Origin: Aspidiotus rigidus
Taxonomy: Eukaryota > Arthropoda > Insecta > Hemiptera > Diaspididae
DNA length: 64,000 nucleotides
Assembly (NCBI GenBank): GCA_035079385.1
Contig: JAVHKY010000026.1
Coordinates: 2,382,501-2,446,500 of the forward strand
Direction of reading: 5' to 3'
Made by a program: the position numbers and the translations under genes. The first letter of the stretch is position 1. Each line of letters opens with the position of its first letter. Of this stretch, positions 34,171 to 46,557 are shown one piece after another. The notes under the pieces were generated by a model. That model saw nothing but the letters and a program-made list of their open reading frames with translations. It was not told the origin of the DNA and did not search any database.

Positions 34171-35819
34171 GCTGAGAAGATAAACTTTGATGAAAAATAT
34201 CACAATACATTTACCAGTAACAAATGCAAGCAAAAACCTTCTTTCATCATGTGAAACTTCGTCTTGAAGCTGAAATTATACCGATCTAATCTGAGAAACA
34301 AGGCACGCTTATTTCACTAGTCATCGAAACGATGATCCCTGCCCTAGCTTTTTCCATCATATTTCTTCGCCGCTTTCTTAATCTTCATTCATTCCGAATA
34401 CTCGTCTGTCGATCATATGCAGCCATATTCAAAAATTCGACATCAAATTGTTCCACCGTGGTTTATGAGACTTTCGCCAACTGAGTAATGGGGAACTGCA
34501 AGACCTCGAATAAGTTAACTACCTCTTTCAACGAAAACGTAATAAATGTCAATGTTTACAATAAATGTGACTGTGTACGGAGGCGTTGGAATGTCAAGAA
34601 GAGGCGCCTGGAGAAGAAACTCATATTTCTTTATCCGTACCCGCTTCTTGTAATGTATTCTCCGGTAAATACTGTTCATTAATCTAACCTAAAAGACATA
34701 AAGGTGATCGTACACGACAAACAGTACACCGGTACTGTTTCAAACAGCCGCGCACACTTGCACCCGAACGTTTAAACACAGTCCCGTCTGGAAGGAAGAA
34801 AAAAAAAACAGAAAGAAAAAGTGAAACACGTAAAGGAGAAAACCTTAAAGAGTAAAAAAAAAAATCAAGCGGTAGGTCAGTAACTAGAGTAGATGCAGTT
34901 TTTATGCGGGTAGCGATGTACCAAAAAGAAGAAAAAAGAAAAAGAATTAATTTCTATCCACATTGTAGGATATCATAACGAAGCAATCACCTGTTGTGTA
35001 AAGCCAATACTACTGGTTTTTCTTCTAATTTATAACCGTAATTCGGAGCATAAAAATAGGGCGAGAAAAACAGATATTTTCGCAAATCGGGTGTTTTTTC
35101 GCGACAAAATGGCGATAAAATAAAAATAAAATCAATAGTCAACAATATTTACGCGGTCTAAGATAATATTTCGTCAGTTATTTGTGGGTGATTTTCCAGC
35201 ATACGACGACAAATTTTGTCGTAAATTTTGAATCGCGTTTTCAGACGCGTTGAGCGATGAAACGATCGTAAAGTATTAAACTCTTGCTGTATCCATTCAT
35301 AAAATTGTGAGAAAAATTTGAAAAAATGATCAAAAAGTTCTACAAGTCGTACGAACGTCTTGGGAAGCAATAGAAAACGACCAAAATATAATGAAACAGT
35401 TGGAGTGCTCGACTTTTATCGACAATCATGCATAAATTTGGCTAAATATTCAAAGTGTCGCGAAGAATGCGTCGTTGAGCGAATCGAAACTGAAATTTTT
35501 TACTTGAAATTAGTCTTGAAAAACGACAGAAGCGAAGAAATGCGCCAGCGTGCAGGGCTATCTCTAAGTCGAGATAATTTGGTCGCGGAGGGTGCTGTTT
35601 TGGGCTCACATTCGGATGACGACATTCCATTCTCTGAGGTGTCGGCTCTACTTTCGACAATAGGCACTTTCACCCTCGATTTTGTAAATTCTTCTTGGAG
35701 CTGGAAGTAATGAGGAATACTTTCGAAGAATTCAATGTCTTTCGGTCAGGTTATTTGTTTCCAAAACATCAAAGGGCGAAGGCGGGCTAGGAAAATTTTC
35801 AATAAATGAAAAAAAAAAA
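34171..35819. other. Unannotated DNA with a 116-codon ORF
   Basis: The + frame 35360-35710 starts MGSNRKRPKYNETVGVLDFY and contains KCREECVVERIETEIFYLKL and an acidic SHSDDDIPF. GC content is locally raised. I do not recognise it, and an overlapping minus frame (35158-35370) is equally protein-like. GGTACTGTTT-type palindromes at 34705-34745 recur near 56968. Confidence 0.25.
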
Positions 35820-36707
35820 TTTTCTGGCATAGCCAAATAAATGAAAATCATGTTCCATGTCTTTTATATTTTATCAGTCATCTTAAAATATTTCAGTCTA
35901 GGCTTCTACTAGGTCAAGTGTTCGTGAGATATTATTCGTTTACCCCTTTACCTATCTTGGCGTCGTATAAGTCTTCTAGGAGAAATATGAGGTAGCGCGA
36001 ACTTGCTATTGTATTGGAATGGTATGAGACAATTCAAGTCTAGGGGACTTGGAAAAATTTCGACTATCCAGCCTTTATTTATTGAATTATTTAATTTAGT
36101 TATTTAATTATTCAATTATTTTATTATTTATTTATTTATTTATTTATTATTAATTCTTCTACTAGGTCAAGTGTTCGTGAGATATTATTCGTTTACCCCT
36201 TTACCTATCTTGGCGTCGTATAAGTCTTGTATGAGAAATATTTTGAGGTAATTGTACGTGGGTGTTCTATATTTTGAGGTATCAACTTTCGTGGGGCGAA
36301 CGAGCGATCTCGCTGTTGTATTGGAATGGTATGAGAAAATTCAAGTCTAGGGGACTTGGGAAAATTTCGACTATCCAGCCATATATGATAGGAAGAGGGA
36401 CTTGGAAAATTTTCTAATTATTAATTATATTAATTATTTAATTACCTATTTAATATTATTTATTTATTTAGTTATTTATTATTAATTATTATTATTACGC
36501 GGGGTGTACTCGCGAATTTCTGAATCACTCACGGGGTAGACATTTTCTAATTATTAATTATATTAATTATTTAATTATTTAATTATTCAATCATTTAATT
36601 ATTTAATTATTAATGAATTAATTATTTATTATTATTATTAAGCGGGGTGTACTCGCGAATTTCTGTATCACCCACGGGGTAGAGATTTTCTAATTATTAA
36701 TTATATT

Positions 36708-36748
<41 letters not shown>

Positions 36749-36895
36749 TTATTAATTATTATTATTATTACGCGGGGTGTACTCGCGAATTTCTGAATCA
36801 CCCACGGGGTAGAGATTTCTCTTGACGGGGGGGGGGGGGGGGTACTCGGAGTTTCAAAATCGGGGTCCGGCGAGAGAAAAGACATGGAACATGTC
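35820..36895 (+). repeat. CATG-ended repeat, copy B
   Basis: Begins TTTTCTGGCATAGCC..AATCATGTTCCATGTCTTTT and ends AAAAGACATGGAACATGTC. It contains the TACCTATCTTGGCGTCGTAT block twice, the GTTGTATTGGAATGGTATGA block twice and three units of ACTCGCGAATTTCTG(A/T)ATCAC with TTTA microsatellite spacers. It has the opposite orientation to copy A, 14.6 kb away. Confidence 0.65.
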
Positions 36896-37700
36896 AATAA
36901 TGTGTATATTTCATACTTGTCTCACGTACCACGACTAGAGGAGACGCTTGATGAGTCATGTAGACCGCCGACGACTTGTCGTTGATTTTCAAAAATGAAC
37001 GTCAAATCTACTTAGAATTCACCTCTATGAAAGTCTTGGTCGAATTTGCGTCGATGAATCCTTGAAGTCGACCTCAAATCGACGTCGATACGGGGTCGCG
37101 ACAATATTGTCGACTTCATTTCTACTCATTTGCCTCATCGATTTCAGGGAGTTGACTTTTTCAATTTTTTTTAATCGATCTGAAATTAAGAGCTCTGATA
37201 GGTCGATTTCAACTCGATTTATAATTCCTTGGTAATGTCAAATCGAGCGGCCTCTTTAAAGCATTTTGTGGGTTTGGTGACTGCGCTACTCGCATACAGA
37301 ATATGCTGTCATATAATTGTGTAATGAGAGCAATTAAGAATCTTGCCTTCGACTTTCAGCCGACATTAAAATCTAATACCAAGTGTGCGGACTCATTTTT
37401 GACTTGGATTTTGAAACTTTATCAAATTTTGCACTTGAAATTTACGAGGGACGCATAATTGACCCAACGTCATTCTGCAATACCGGGAGTTTACTTGATT
37501 TTGACATTAATGATGAGTCGATGGTACAAAGAATGGTCGATTGCGAGTCGATTTCGAGTCACTTGAGTTCGATTTGCGGTCGATATTAAGCAAAAATAAA
37601 TGTTGATTTTTGATCATAATACGGAGTCGATTTGAGGTCAAATAAATTTGCGACATGATTCGTCGAGGTGGATAGGGTTTAATTTTGCTTAATTCTGAAG
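36896..37700 (+). repeat. GTCGAT-rich dispersed repeat
   Basis: TCGA-rich sequence with the core GGTGACTGCGCTACTCGCAT at 37275-37294. The + frame 37383-37589 is inside this repeat and is not supported as a gene. Confidence 0.6.
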
Positions 37701-37884
37701 AATCTTCCTTACTACGAGTATTACTGGGGCGGAGAAGAAGAAAAATCATGGAACTAATCCAAACGGGGAACGTTCCGCCTCTTAGGCTATAGTTTGATCA
37801 ATGGTTATATATATATTTCCAGAAGAAAGATGAAGAAAATAAGGACCATTAGCTTGAGGGGGAGAGGGCAGGCTTGGTATGTAT

Positions 37885-39480
37885 TTTGACAGAAGAAGAA
37901 GATTATTTATTCATTTAATTTAACGACCCATAAAATAACTCTGAGGGTTATGGGCTCGATGTATTTTCATAATTACAATAATATTATGGATAATATTGTA
38001 TGAAGAAAATAAAATAAGGTGAAAAGATGAACGATTTAGATACATGAAGATGGACTTAGACTGTTTGAACGAGAGGAAGATGAAGAATTATATGGATGAC
38101 ATGAAATGAGTAAGACGGAGATATTGAAGTGTCAGGGAGATAGTATCTGAGTTGTTTCTGAGAGCTTGGGGGAGGGAAGAAGCTACATTTAATGAAAAGC
38201 GGAGGTTTTGAAGTACCGGTATAGGGCATGAGAAGAAGTGATCGACGTTTCGATTCGATTCTTGACAGTGATGGCAGAATGCGGGTGATTGGAGTTTCAG
38301 TCAATGAGACGTGAGTGTGGCCTATTCGTAATCTGGTGACGACGGAATCTTCACGTTTAGGATATCTGAAAGAGGTTGACCAGTGAATGGGAGTCTTTTT
38401 AATTCGGAGAAGTTTGTTTGAAGGTTGGTTTTTCCAGAGTTCGGTCCAAGAATTTAAGATGAGTGAACGCTAATGATTTTTATAGTCATTGATAGGGAGG
38501 AGAATATGATCGGCGATAATATCGAAGGAGGTGGCTAGTTTAGCTGCGTGCCTACCGCGTCATGTTCGCGTAGGCCAATGTGACCAGGTATCCAAATGAA
38601 TATGACGTGGATGTTAATTGAGGTTAGAGTTTGGAGCGTGAGGAGGATTCTTTGTGTGAATGGATTTGTAGTATAGGAGTCAATGAGAGAGTGTAGTGAA
38701 GAAAGTGAGTCTGTGAGAAGAAGAAATTTGCCATGTGGCGGAAGTTGAGAAAGAGAGAAAGACAGGCGAATATTGCCATCAATTTGACGGTAAATACGGA
38801 AGCTGTGTTACGGATGCGAAGGGAGACAATTGATCCGTGTATGGAATATGCGTAGGCCGTTTTGTTCTTAGTTTTTGAGCCATCTGTGAGACAGAGAGTG
38901 TGATCAGGATATTCTTGAATCGTGTTTCTTACGTGGGTGGTGAAGGTACTGTTTGATTTGGAGATTTCTGTGAGATTTAAACGGATAGTCGGTTGGGTGA
39001 GGGTCCAAGGTCGAGACGACATGTAAATAGGTAGAAGAGGGTTAGCTGTGAAAGGTTTATCAAGGGAGTGTTCGAATTGAAGCAGGATATGTTTGTTTCT
39101 GAGGGCTGGAGGGAGATTGTGATTTGGTTTGAAAATGAAATTAAAAATGGGGAGATGGGGGAATTGAGAGACAGTTAATAAGAACTTACAGGTTAGAATG
39201 AGTCGACGAAAATGAAGAGGAGGTTCGGCAGCCTCGGCGCATAAACTAAGTTTAGGGCTTGTTCGAAAGGCTCCCAGGACCATCCTCAGGGATGAGGTTT
39301 GAATGGTGTCTAGCAAAGAGAGGATTGATTTATTGGCCAGGTTATAGACGGGTGCTTTATGATCTAGCCGCGAGCGGATAGGACTCTTGTAAAGATGAAG
39401 AAGAAGGTTTTTGTTGCAGCCTTTGGAAGGGTGAGAAGATTATCTATAAGGTGAGAGGATGGACGAGTTTACACTTCCCA
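37885..39480 (-). pseudogene. LINE ORF2 C-terminal part with RNase H (I/Jockey-like)
   Basis: From 39400 down: LLLHLYKSPIRSRLDHKAPV, SLRMVLGAFRTSPKLSLCAE and EPPLHFRRL, the linker between RT and RNase H seen in I-type LINEs. Then HTLCLTDGSKTKNKTAYAYS (first catalytic Asp) and, after frameshifts, IWIPGHIGL (late His). A knuckle CHHCQESNRNVDHFFSCP (C-x2-C-x7-H-x4-C) is near 38250. The 3' end near 37890-37915 is a short AT-rich tail ending in CTTCTTCTTC. The RT palm is absent upstream, so the copy is 5'-truncated and frame-broken. Confidence 0.7.
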
Positions 39481-39689
39481 AGGCGAGATTTATCGGCTAT
39501 TGCCTCTATATAACCACCAATACAACGTGATTGATCAACTTCGTCATGACGGCCGTGAGGTGAATTCCGGAATTACAGGGGAGGATAGATTGGAAAAGAT
39601 ATAAAACACGTCAACGGGTCAGCCTCATAATTGAAACGCAAGAAGAAGGGCATAGACGTAAGTGCTTTACGTCAACTACGAGTAGGACC

Positions 39690-40210
39690 TACGAGAAAAT
39701 GACGTCAAACCGACTTCAATTCCATGACCAAAAGTCGTTGATATAGTTCCGCCCAATATCGACCATGAATCGACCCAAAATGACTGAAAGTCAATTCAAA
39801 AGGGTGTCTACTAGTCATGAAAGTCATGAATTTTAGCCAGTGGTTATGAAAGTCATAAAAGTCATGAAAAAGTCATGAATTTTTATTTATGGTCGTGAGA
39901 TTCTTGCAAAATTATTTATCATTCATTAAATAATGCAAAAAAATTACAGCGAATAAAAGTTGTTCTACAAATTAAGGAAAAAGATAATGAAAATTGCTAT
40001 GAAAACGTCATTAGAAAGTCATGAAAAGGTTATGAATTATTGAATTGTAGATTTAGTAGACACACTGATAAATCGACCTCTCCTTTAATTATCGACTCAT
40101 CGTCGACGTCGAAATTGACTTGACCTTCGGTACAATAGATTGATATCGATCCAGGATCGATTACACGTCATTCATCTGTAAAAGACTTGCAATCGACCTG
40201 TCACAAAAAA
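39690..40210. repeat. GTCGAT-rich repeat split by a small element
   Basis: TCGA-rich DNA lies at 39690-39800 and resumes at 40070-40205, with ATCGATTACACGTCA..AAAGACTTGCAATCG matching 21590-21640. The interruption at 39801-40067 looks like a later insertion. Confidence 0.5.
39801..40067. mobile_element. Small TIR element (GTGTCTACTA ends)
   Basis: AGGGTGTCTACTAGTCATGA at one end and the inverse of CAGTGTGTCTACTAAATCTA at the other, with internal AAGTCATGAA words repeated in both halves. Ends with a GTGTCTACTA core recall widespread hAT-like non-autonomous repeats. A clear 8 bp target duplication was not found. Confidence 0.5.
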
Positions 40211-41058
40211 AAAACTCACTGAGCGTCCAACAAACCAATCGTGGAAAAATATTTCAATTCATTAGAACGAGCAAACTTGTCTTGACCTCTTGGGGGAGTT
40301 TCCTCGTGACAGGTTATTGTGAGTTATCACAAAAAATATCCTCAAAAGTCTACAAAATATTTCAAGATATTTTATATGTTTTGAGATGATTTTGATAAAT
40401 TGAGAAATACCTAGGTTTTTTCTCCTTATTAGGGTTTTCTTGTAATGGCAGGTCACATATTATCCAATATTTCTAGGAAAGAGATGGTTCCTTCACAATT
40501 AAGGATTAATAAAAATTGTAATTCATACATTGCATGAATTATTTTCGGCTACATGATAATATTATACTTATTTATATCATTTTCTAATACTTATATTTTC
40601 TTCTTCCAGACAAATTTACGTATTTGTTTTGAAGTTCGTAAATTCGAATCGTATCTTTACTCAATCTACGCAGTGCGATGGAAAAAATTCACTATGAGGG
40701 AAAATAGGAAGCGACAAAACCTCGTTAATCCACCTTGTTAATCGATTATAAAGTAAAAATGGGTGAAAATGAAGCAGTGTAACGTCACCGAAAACGCGCA
40801 TGTATTTTCTCGTCACTTTTATTTAAATTTCAACAGCGCGCGCAAATCTCTCTTTCACGACTGCCTCGAGCGGAAGGCGGAAAAAAGCTCATTCGTTATA
40901 TCTTTACGCTCGAAATAGTCATTACAAACAGAGGAAGTCGAAGTTAACTACAAAAAACTCTAGAATATAGCTATGCTCGAATTATTTTTCGTGTGGCAAA
41001 AAATTTATCAAGATTGAAAAAACGTCGAAGTCTTCCTTTTCTCAAGCTGTATAAAATA
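40211..41058. other. Unannotated DNA
   Basis: A + frame at 40553-40741 includes a CTTCTTCCAG acceptor-like site at about 40609 followed by TNLRICFEVRKFESYLYSIY, but no gene could be built. CpG-rich DNA lies at 40835-40880. Confidence 0.25.
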
Positions 41059-41262
41059 TCATTTCGTAAAAATATCTTCTTCCCTTATTTTGTTGGTGTG
41101 TTTCTTGTCTTGGTGCTGGGTGTGAGGGTAGGTAGGGATGTTGAGCTGTACAACCAAATTTCCTCCGGAAAATCTAGTAGTGGTAGGTCGAATGTATCCT
41201 ACGAGTAGCTGACGGATGTATTCCTCGTGTTCCACATAATCTTGACCGGAGTTTGGTGCCAT
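41059..41262 (-). CDS. Short ORF with coding-like codon use, unknown
   Basis: A 67-codon minus frame starting ATGG reads MAPNSGQDYVEHEEYIRQLL, then VGYIRPTTTRFSGGNLVVQL and NIPTYPHTQHQDKK. Many third positions are C or G, unlike the surrounding DNA, which suggests true or recently coding sequence. There is no signal peptide or recognisable domain. It could be a first exon or a transposon gag-like fragment. Confidence 0.3.
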   Translation of the reverse strand: MAPNSGQDYVEHEEYIRQLLVGYIRPTTTRFSGGNLVVQLNIPTYPHTQHQDKKHTNKIREEDIFTK

Positions 41263-43564
41263 AGAGGTTCGGAAAAAGGGAGAAGTGTGGTCAGTTTACG
41301 TGGAATAGCGTAGATCTTCGTGGGGAGTTTCTGGATTGAGTGAGATTACAGCCTTTAATCTTGGGTGATCGACGTAGTATTATAATTCGTTGTATTTTCT
41401 TCTCTTCTCTCACAGGTTGATCAATACTTCAGTATAGCATTTTCTTGTTGTCCGTAGATGGTTTTTCAACCTAATTTTGAATTATAAGACATCTTATTTG
41501 ATTCTTTTGCGAGTTCGCGAGTCTTCCTTCAACTTATCAATAATAGCCAAGACTCGATCACCGTTCGGAGATTGATGAGAGTGCTTTCTCAATTACGCAG
41601 TTATAATCAAAGAGCGATCTTCTTAAGAGCAGTGAATATCAAACCTTTTTCTGGCAAAAGAGCGCGGATTTTTGAGGTGCGCCTACACACTAAATGTTTA
41701 TGAATATTTATTTCGACCTCATTAATCCTCTACTTTTCTCTGCTTGGTAATAATTACTAAGCTCTTTTCAAGTGCAAAAATCCTCTTAGATAACACTTGA
41801 ATTTCACGAATAATGATGCACAAAATGATGAACTACTATGTTTCCTCGTTCCTCGGCCTTATCTTGCATCTGATCAGCGCTTAAAATGAAATCAGGATTA
41901 TCGTTTAACGGCGAATTTGATTCGAAAGTGCTGTGCACATTAGTAGTATTTTATATTCACCATGAACTTATAATAGACATTGACAAGTGATTGTCGGGAT
42001 GAAAAAAAAGAAGTTGTCAAAAGTAATTTCTAATCAAATGTGACAAATATTAGAAAAAAAACGTCAATTTATAGTCGAAAATCAATAAGTATAAAGCAAG
42101 TATAATATGAAGAGAAAAAATTCGTCTGTATGAAGTCTGCTGCCAAGAAGATTTGTATTTTTTTTCTGATGTAGGTCTACAATTATCTATACATTGTAAT
42201 CTACCGTGATTTCTTCGTCTTTTCCTTATTCGGTTCTTCTTTCATCGTCATCAATATCACCATAAAGAAAATCAGAGAGTACCGGTACGAAATCGGTACC
42301 GCGCGTTATAGTAAGATGAATATTTTATTTCGCGTTTGCTCGCTATCGAAGGTCGAATTTCGGCACCGGGAAAAGGAGCGAGTTTAACCATAATTTAAAA
42401 TACCGCAATGATGTTCCTGAGTACCATTATTGATAATTTATTTCAATTTATTAAAAAAAGGAGTTCTTCTTTACGTTGAAATTTTCACTTTAATGGCTGC
42501 AATTCGAATGACGCCGCGACTCGCCAGCGAATCTTAATCCGAGTAAAAACGAAGAATCTAATTTCGGTTTCGATCTCTTCATCAAAGTTGGATGAAGCCT
42601 TGACAAATTGATGAAGAAGAGTGACGTCAGAGTCTGCGCAAGAAGCAGTCTAAGGTCTGGAGGTGTGCCGTCCGTCCAAAGGAAGCGTAGGAACCATTGA
42701 TGTCAAATAGCGCGTGCCGTCCTGATGAGGAATTAATCAAAGAGAGCACAGGAGCCATTAATGTGAGGTAGGTAGTTGCGTGAAGTATAAAGTAGGGATC
42801 TTCGACTACGCGTGTGACACGAAGAACTTCTACTCAAAGTTAGTAGATATCTTCCAGCGAATTATTGCGAAATTATTAAGTCGAGTAGCACCCTAAGTCA
42901 CTGGTTCTTTTCAGCAGATGTACCGATCTTTTCTACTGCACAAATGGTTGATCAGCAATCCCGACTTGAAATCTTCAAAATTTTGACGTCGATTGCAAAT
43001 CATTCGCCGGTAAGCGACGCCGACTTTGACCCTCAATCTATCAAAGATGACGATGAGTCGGTGGTTAAAAGGACAGATCGATTTCGATTTTGGGTCACTT
43101 TTGGTCGAAATAGCGAGTGGCTCTAACGTCGATTGGAGTCGGTATGATTCGTCTGAATAAAATATTAAGGTACTATTTGCTCGGAGGAATCAGCGCCATC
43201 GAAAAGTTTCCAAGTCTTAAGGTCACAGGGACATAACTTATGTCATTTGGTCATGCAATTTCAATAATAAAACCCTACCTCAAGATGTCGAGCCAAGGGT
43301 TGTTTGCCTAAACTTAGCTGATGGCTTGTAAGTAACAAGTTGGTTTAGCTTATGGCTTAAGCAACTTTTCCCGCTTCTGAAGAGGCTTGGTTGGGTCTGA
43401 TCGATGTTTTTTTCTCTTGTTTTTATCAATTCGGGCCAATCGTCCGCTGAGAGCGTTACCGGCAACATTGAAAACGTGACCAGAGCGATTTTCCCATTTT
43501 GGATCCGTACAAAACAATTTAGGGGAAAATTCGAGAAAACAAAATCGACACTGAAGGTGCAATC
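41263..43564. other. Unannotated DNA, includes a GTCGAT-repeat piece
   Basis: Mostly AT-rich without supported genes. A CpG-rich stretch with GGTACCG palindromes is at 42285-42370. A GTCGAT-family piece is at about 42940-43140 (ACGTCGATTGCAAATC, GATGAGTCGGTGG). Confidence 0.35.
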
Positions 43565-44240
43565 AGCAAACCGCCTAGAAGTATATGAAACGTGGGTGAT
43601 TTGAAGAATGTGGAGAATACCGTGGAAGCTGAGAAACTGGTGCTGAGAGAAAACTGTTCACAACGTAAAGGAGTGGTGGTCGCTTTTGCGTCTGATCCTG
43701 GAAGGGAGAAGAGATAGGTAAGAAGCGTGGAATCGGCCAGAAAACAATGTCATGGATCCGAAACATACGTAACTGGACAGGGGTGTCCAACTGTGGATTC
43801 ACTTCAGGCAATGATCTAGAAAGTTGATCGATTTACCGTTGATCTCTATGGTGGGACATGAAGAATTGATGAGTTGAGGAAATTCCCTTTGTTGTGCATT
43901 TGAGCCTGGGTCATCTACGTATCTATGCCAGCTGGACAAGCATGCTCTGCGATGTGAACACTTCTTTTTCAAGGAGGTTCATAAAGATTTATGAATTTAG
44001 AGGTGATAAGATGAGCCTGGAGGAAGACAATCCTGAAATTGATAAATCATATTTTTGAACTAGAAGATATTGAGAAAGGGAGATGATTTTAGGAGCAAAA
44101 CAAATTCTTCGGCAGTAGCATGCAAAATAGATGCTTCGTTTAGTATTTTATCAATATTTTGAAGAGTGGGGTTACGAAGCATATTAGTAAAGAAACTGAC
44201 GGCATCAAATAAACAGATTTTAGAGTCAGTAGGATGAATT
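43565..44240 (-). pseudogene. PLE reverse transcriptase remnant, third family
   Basis: Minus-strand frames read ICLFDAVSFFTN (RT motif A, its Asp kept) near 44215, then KILNEASILHATAEEF, LLLKSSPFLNIF, FKNMIYQFQDCLPPGSS (motif B, GLPMGSP decayed) and WHRYVDD (motif C) near 43925. INGKSINFLDHCLK follows near 43820. This differs from the SFDVVGLFPNIP group next to it, so it is a separate PLE lineage. Several stops and frameshifts are present; no GIY-YIG is visible. Confidence 0.6.
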
Positions 44241-44342
44241 TAATTCGAAAATTTCGAAAAATTTTAAATAAAATTTTCATCGTCAAAAGGACGAATACTC
44301 CGAAGGGAGAACAAACAATGCAAACCGCAGAAAAAATATAAA

Positions 44343-44385
44343 ACGACGAGCGCTTTTGGTTAATAAACCATCATCAAGCCTGAAC
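44343..44385 (-). ncRNA. Degenerate hammerhead-like motif of PLE copy 3
   Basis: Minus strand: TTGATGA (one change from CUGAUGA), stem II TGGTTtattAACCA, AAAA in place of GAAA, palindromic GCGC, TC, then GTCG. GGC before the core can pair with GTC after it using one G-U pair. Loss of the essential G of GAAA probably inactivates it. Confidence 0.42.
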
Positions 44386-44422
44386 TGAAAGCAACTGACG
44401 AACAGAAGAGAAAAACAAGGCA

Positions 44423-46557
44423 TTAAGATTGGCCAAACGAGAAATCGCGGTGTGAATCATAAACCAGTTCAATCAGGCCATCTTCCGGAATGTTGATACC
44501 ATCGGTGTTGAGATGACGCATTATCTCTATATGCTCGAGGGCAATACGCTGACGGTAAGAATTCTCCTTATGGAGAAGCTTTCCGGATCCCTCGCGGAAG
44601 TTGTGGCCACTGTTTATTAAATGATCAGCAAAAGCTGACTCCCCTAAGTGTCCCTTCTTCCAAGACTTCAGGTGCTCAGCTACTCTAACTTTCATTTGGC
44701 GGCTGGTCTCACCAATATAAAAGCCTCCACAATTCCCACATTCCAACTTATAAACACCATTCCTCTCATCAATGGGTATGGGGTCCTTCAGTCTCACAAA
44801 CAACCCCTTAACTGTTGTAGGGTTGTAGAACGCGGGTCTGAAGCCAAACGGGCGGAGGGCCCGACCCAATTGGAGGGAGAACTTCCCCAGAAAAGGGAGA
44901 CTGATCCAACGCAAACGGCGATCGCGGATCGTGTCTCGGGGGCGGGAGGAGGTGGAATCAAGAAAGCTCCTTGTAACTTTCTTCCGAACCATCACGTCAA
45001 CGTCGAAATTGATCCTATTCACTCTAGCCGGGTGTTTTATTGTGAGTAATTCTTTCCTGAAAGCAGACTGACTCAAAGGAATACGTTTCAGTCTGTGAAC
45101 TAGGCTATGAAAGGCAACTATCTTATGAGCAACAGGACCGAACGAACCTCCGTGGACTAAAACATCGGTCGTAGTATAGCCTGTAAATTCCAAACTTATG
45201 GATACCGTCTATTATAGAGATCGATAAATCCAAAAAGTTAATGGAAAATACCCCTATTTCCAACATAAATTTGATGGAAGGGTACCAGGAATTGAGATAC
45301 CTCAGAAAGTCACCAAGGAGATCTGGGGGACCAGTCCAGGTGCATAGAACGTCATCAACGTACCTGTGCCAATAGTGAATATGATTAAGTAACACCTGGT
45401 TCGAGGAAAAGAGGTCAAGTTCAAACTTAGATATGAAAATTTCGGAGATGAGAGAGCCTAAAGGTGATCCAATAGGGATCCCTACTTCATCAGGAAGCTC
45501 GAAAAATTTTTATTCAAATTTACAGTAGTTGGGGGACCAGCAAATATTCAGAAGATCGAAAAATTCATGAAGCTCATTGTGAGGGATGTTTGCTTTAACG
45601 AGTAGCTCACCCATACGCTGGATAGTAGCAGCCTTAGGAATATTCGGGAACAAACCAACAACACCTAACGAGCAGATGGTCGCTCCCGGGGGAAGACTTA
45701 CACCCTTCAGGACGTCAGTTAAGGAGGCCGAATTCAAGACCGAATGAGGAGATTCAAAATCAATGCGATTTTTGAACCAACGGTCCAGGAATTTGGTAAG
45801 GAGGTAGGTTGGTGAGGATGAAAGAAACAACGGGTCGCATCGGGGTATTGTTTTTATGCACTTTGGGCAGCCTGTAGAGGAGAGGGGGTGTAGGGTTAGG
45901 AACAAGGAGGGCTTTTTGATAATAGCCTCACTCCTGTTGATGACACTCCTAACTTCTTTAACGTGCTTAGGGAAGTTGAAATCCTCATTCTCTTTAGCAC
46001 CATACTGCTGGAGGACTTCATGGACCTTGGAAGAATAGGCGGATTTCTCCATCACCACAACAGTATTGCCCTTGTCAGCCTTAGTGACGATTAAATCTCC
46101 CTCTTTCATCTTCGTCTTCAGATTGAATCACTCCTCCCAATTTATTACTCATTCGAGGGAGGGACTAATTTGGCACAAACTTTCTGGGTACCTATTAAAA
46201 CTAGGACCAATTTTAACAGCAAGATCCGCAACAACATTCGCCAAGGTTTCATCTTTCTTGGGGGGAGGTAAACTGAATTTCAACCCTTTCTCAAGGAGGG
46301 CTGTTTCGTCACTATTAAATACTACCTGACTATTATTTATGAGAGGAGGATGGAATTTGTGGGCGACAACACCGTCACTCATCCCTTCCTCAACCACATC
46401 ATCATTAACCTTCATTAGGGACGACAACTTCCTATTTTTCTTCTCCTTCAAGTTCACCTCAAACTTCCGACACTTTTCATTGACGTCCCGCATAAAGTAA
46501 TCAAACTCAAGGGGGAGGAGCATACCGGAGAGTCTCGAATGGGTCGTTGTCTGGTCT
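44423..46557 (-). pseudogene. PLE N-domain + RT + GIY-YIG ORF with frameshifts
   Basis: Part 1 (46557-46149): THSRLSGMLLPLEFDYF, KEKKNRKLSSL, ETLANVVADLAVKIGP. Part 2 (46109-45510): VTKADKGNTVVVMEKS, then ATICSLGVVGLFPNIP, where motif A SFDVVG has become SLGVVG and lost its catalytic Asp, then ICWSPNYCKFE. Part 3 (45395-45123): YWHRYVDDVLCTWTG with motif C intact. Part 4 (45193-44423): thumb, RPFGFRPAFYN, GVYKLECGNC and GFYIGETSRQ of GIY-YIG, ending in EDGLIELVYD. At least three frameshifts separate the parts. The polymerase is dead by motif A loss alone. Confidence 0.8.

Larger units (their letters stand above)
44281..46557 (-). mobile_element. Nearly full-length Penelope-like element, copy 3
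   Basis: Contains the PLE N-terminal domain, RT and GIY-YIG, then a 3' tail with a hammerhead-like motif. Homology to the 58-60 kb copy starts near 46557, so only the extreme 5' end is missing. Its 3' end lies about 40 bp from the end of another PLE remnant (43565-44240), in the same orientation. Confidence 0.78.

Noticed and set aside
34488..34682. ORF starting MGNCK, a possible myristoylated protein
   Set aside because: 64 codons, no downstream domain, composition like flanks; the N-terminal match alone is weak.
36480..36830. CRISPR-like regularly spaced repeats (ACTCGCGAATTTCTGAATCA units)
   Set aside because: Only three units, spacers are TTTA/AATT microsatellite rather than unique sequence, and the setting is a eukaryotic repeat.
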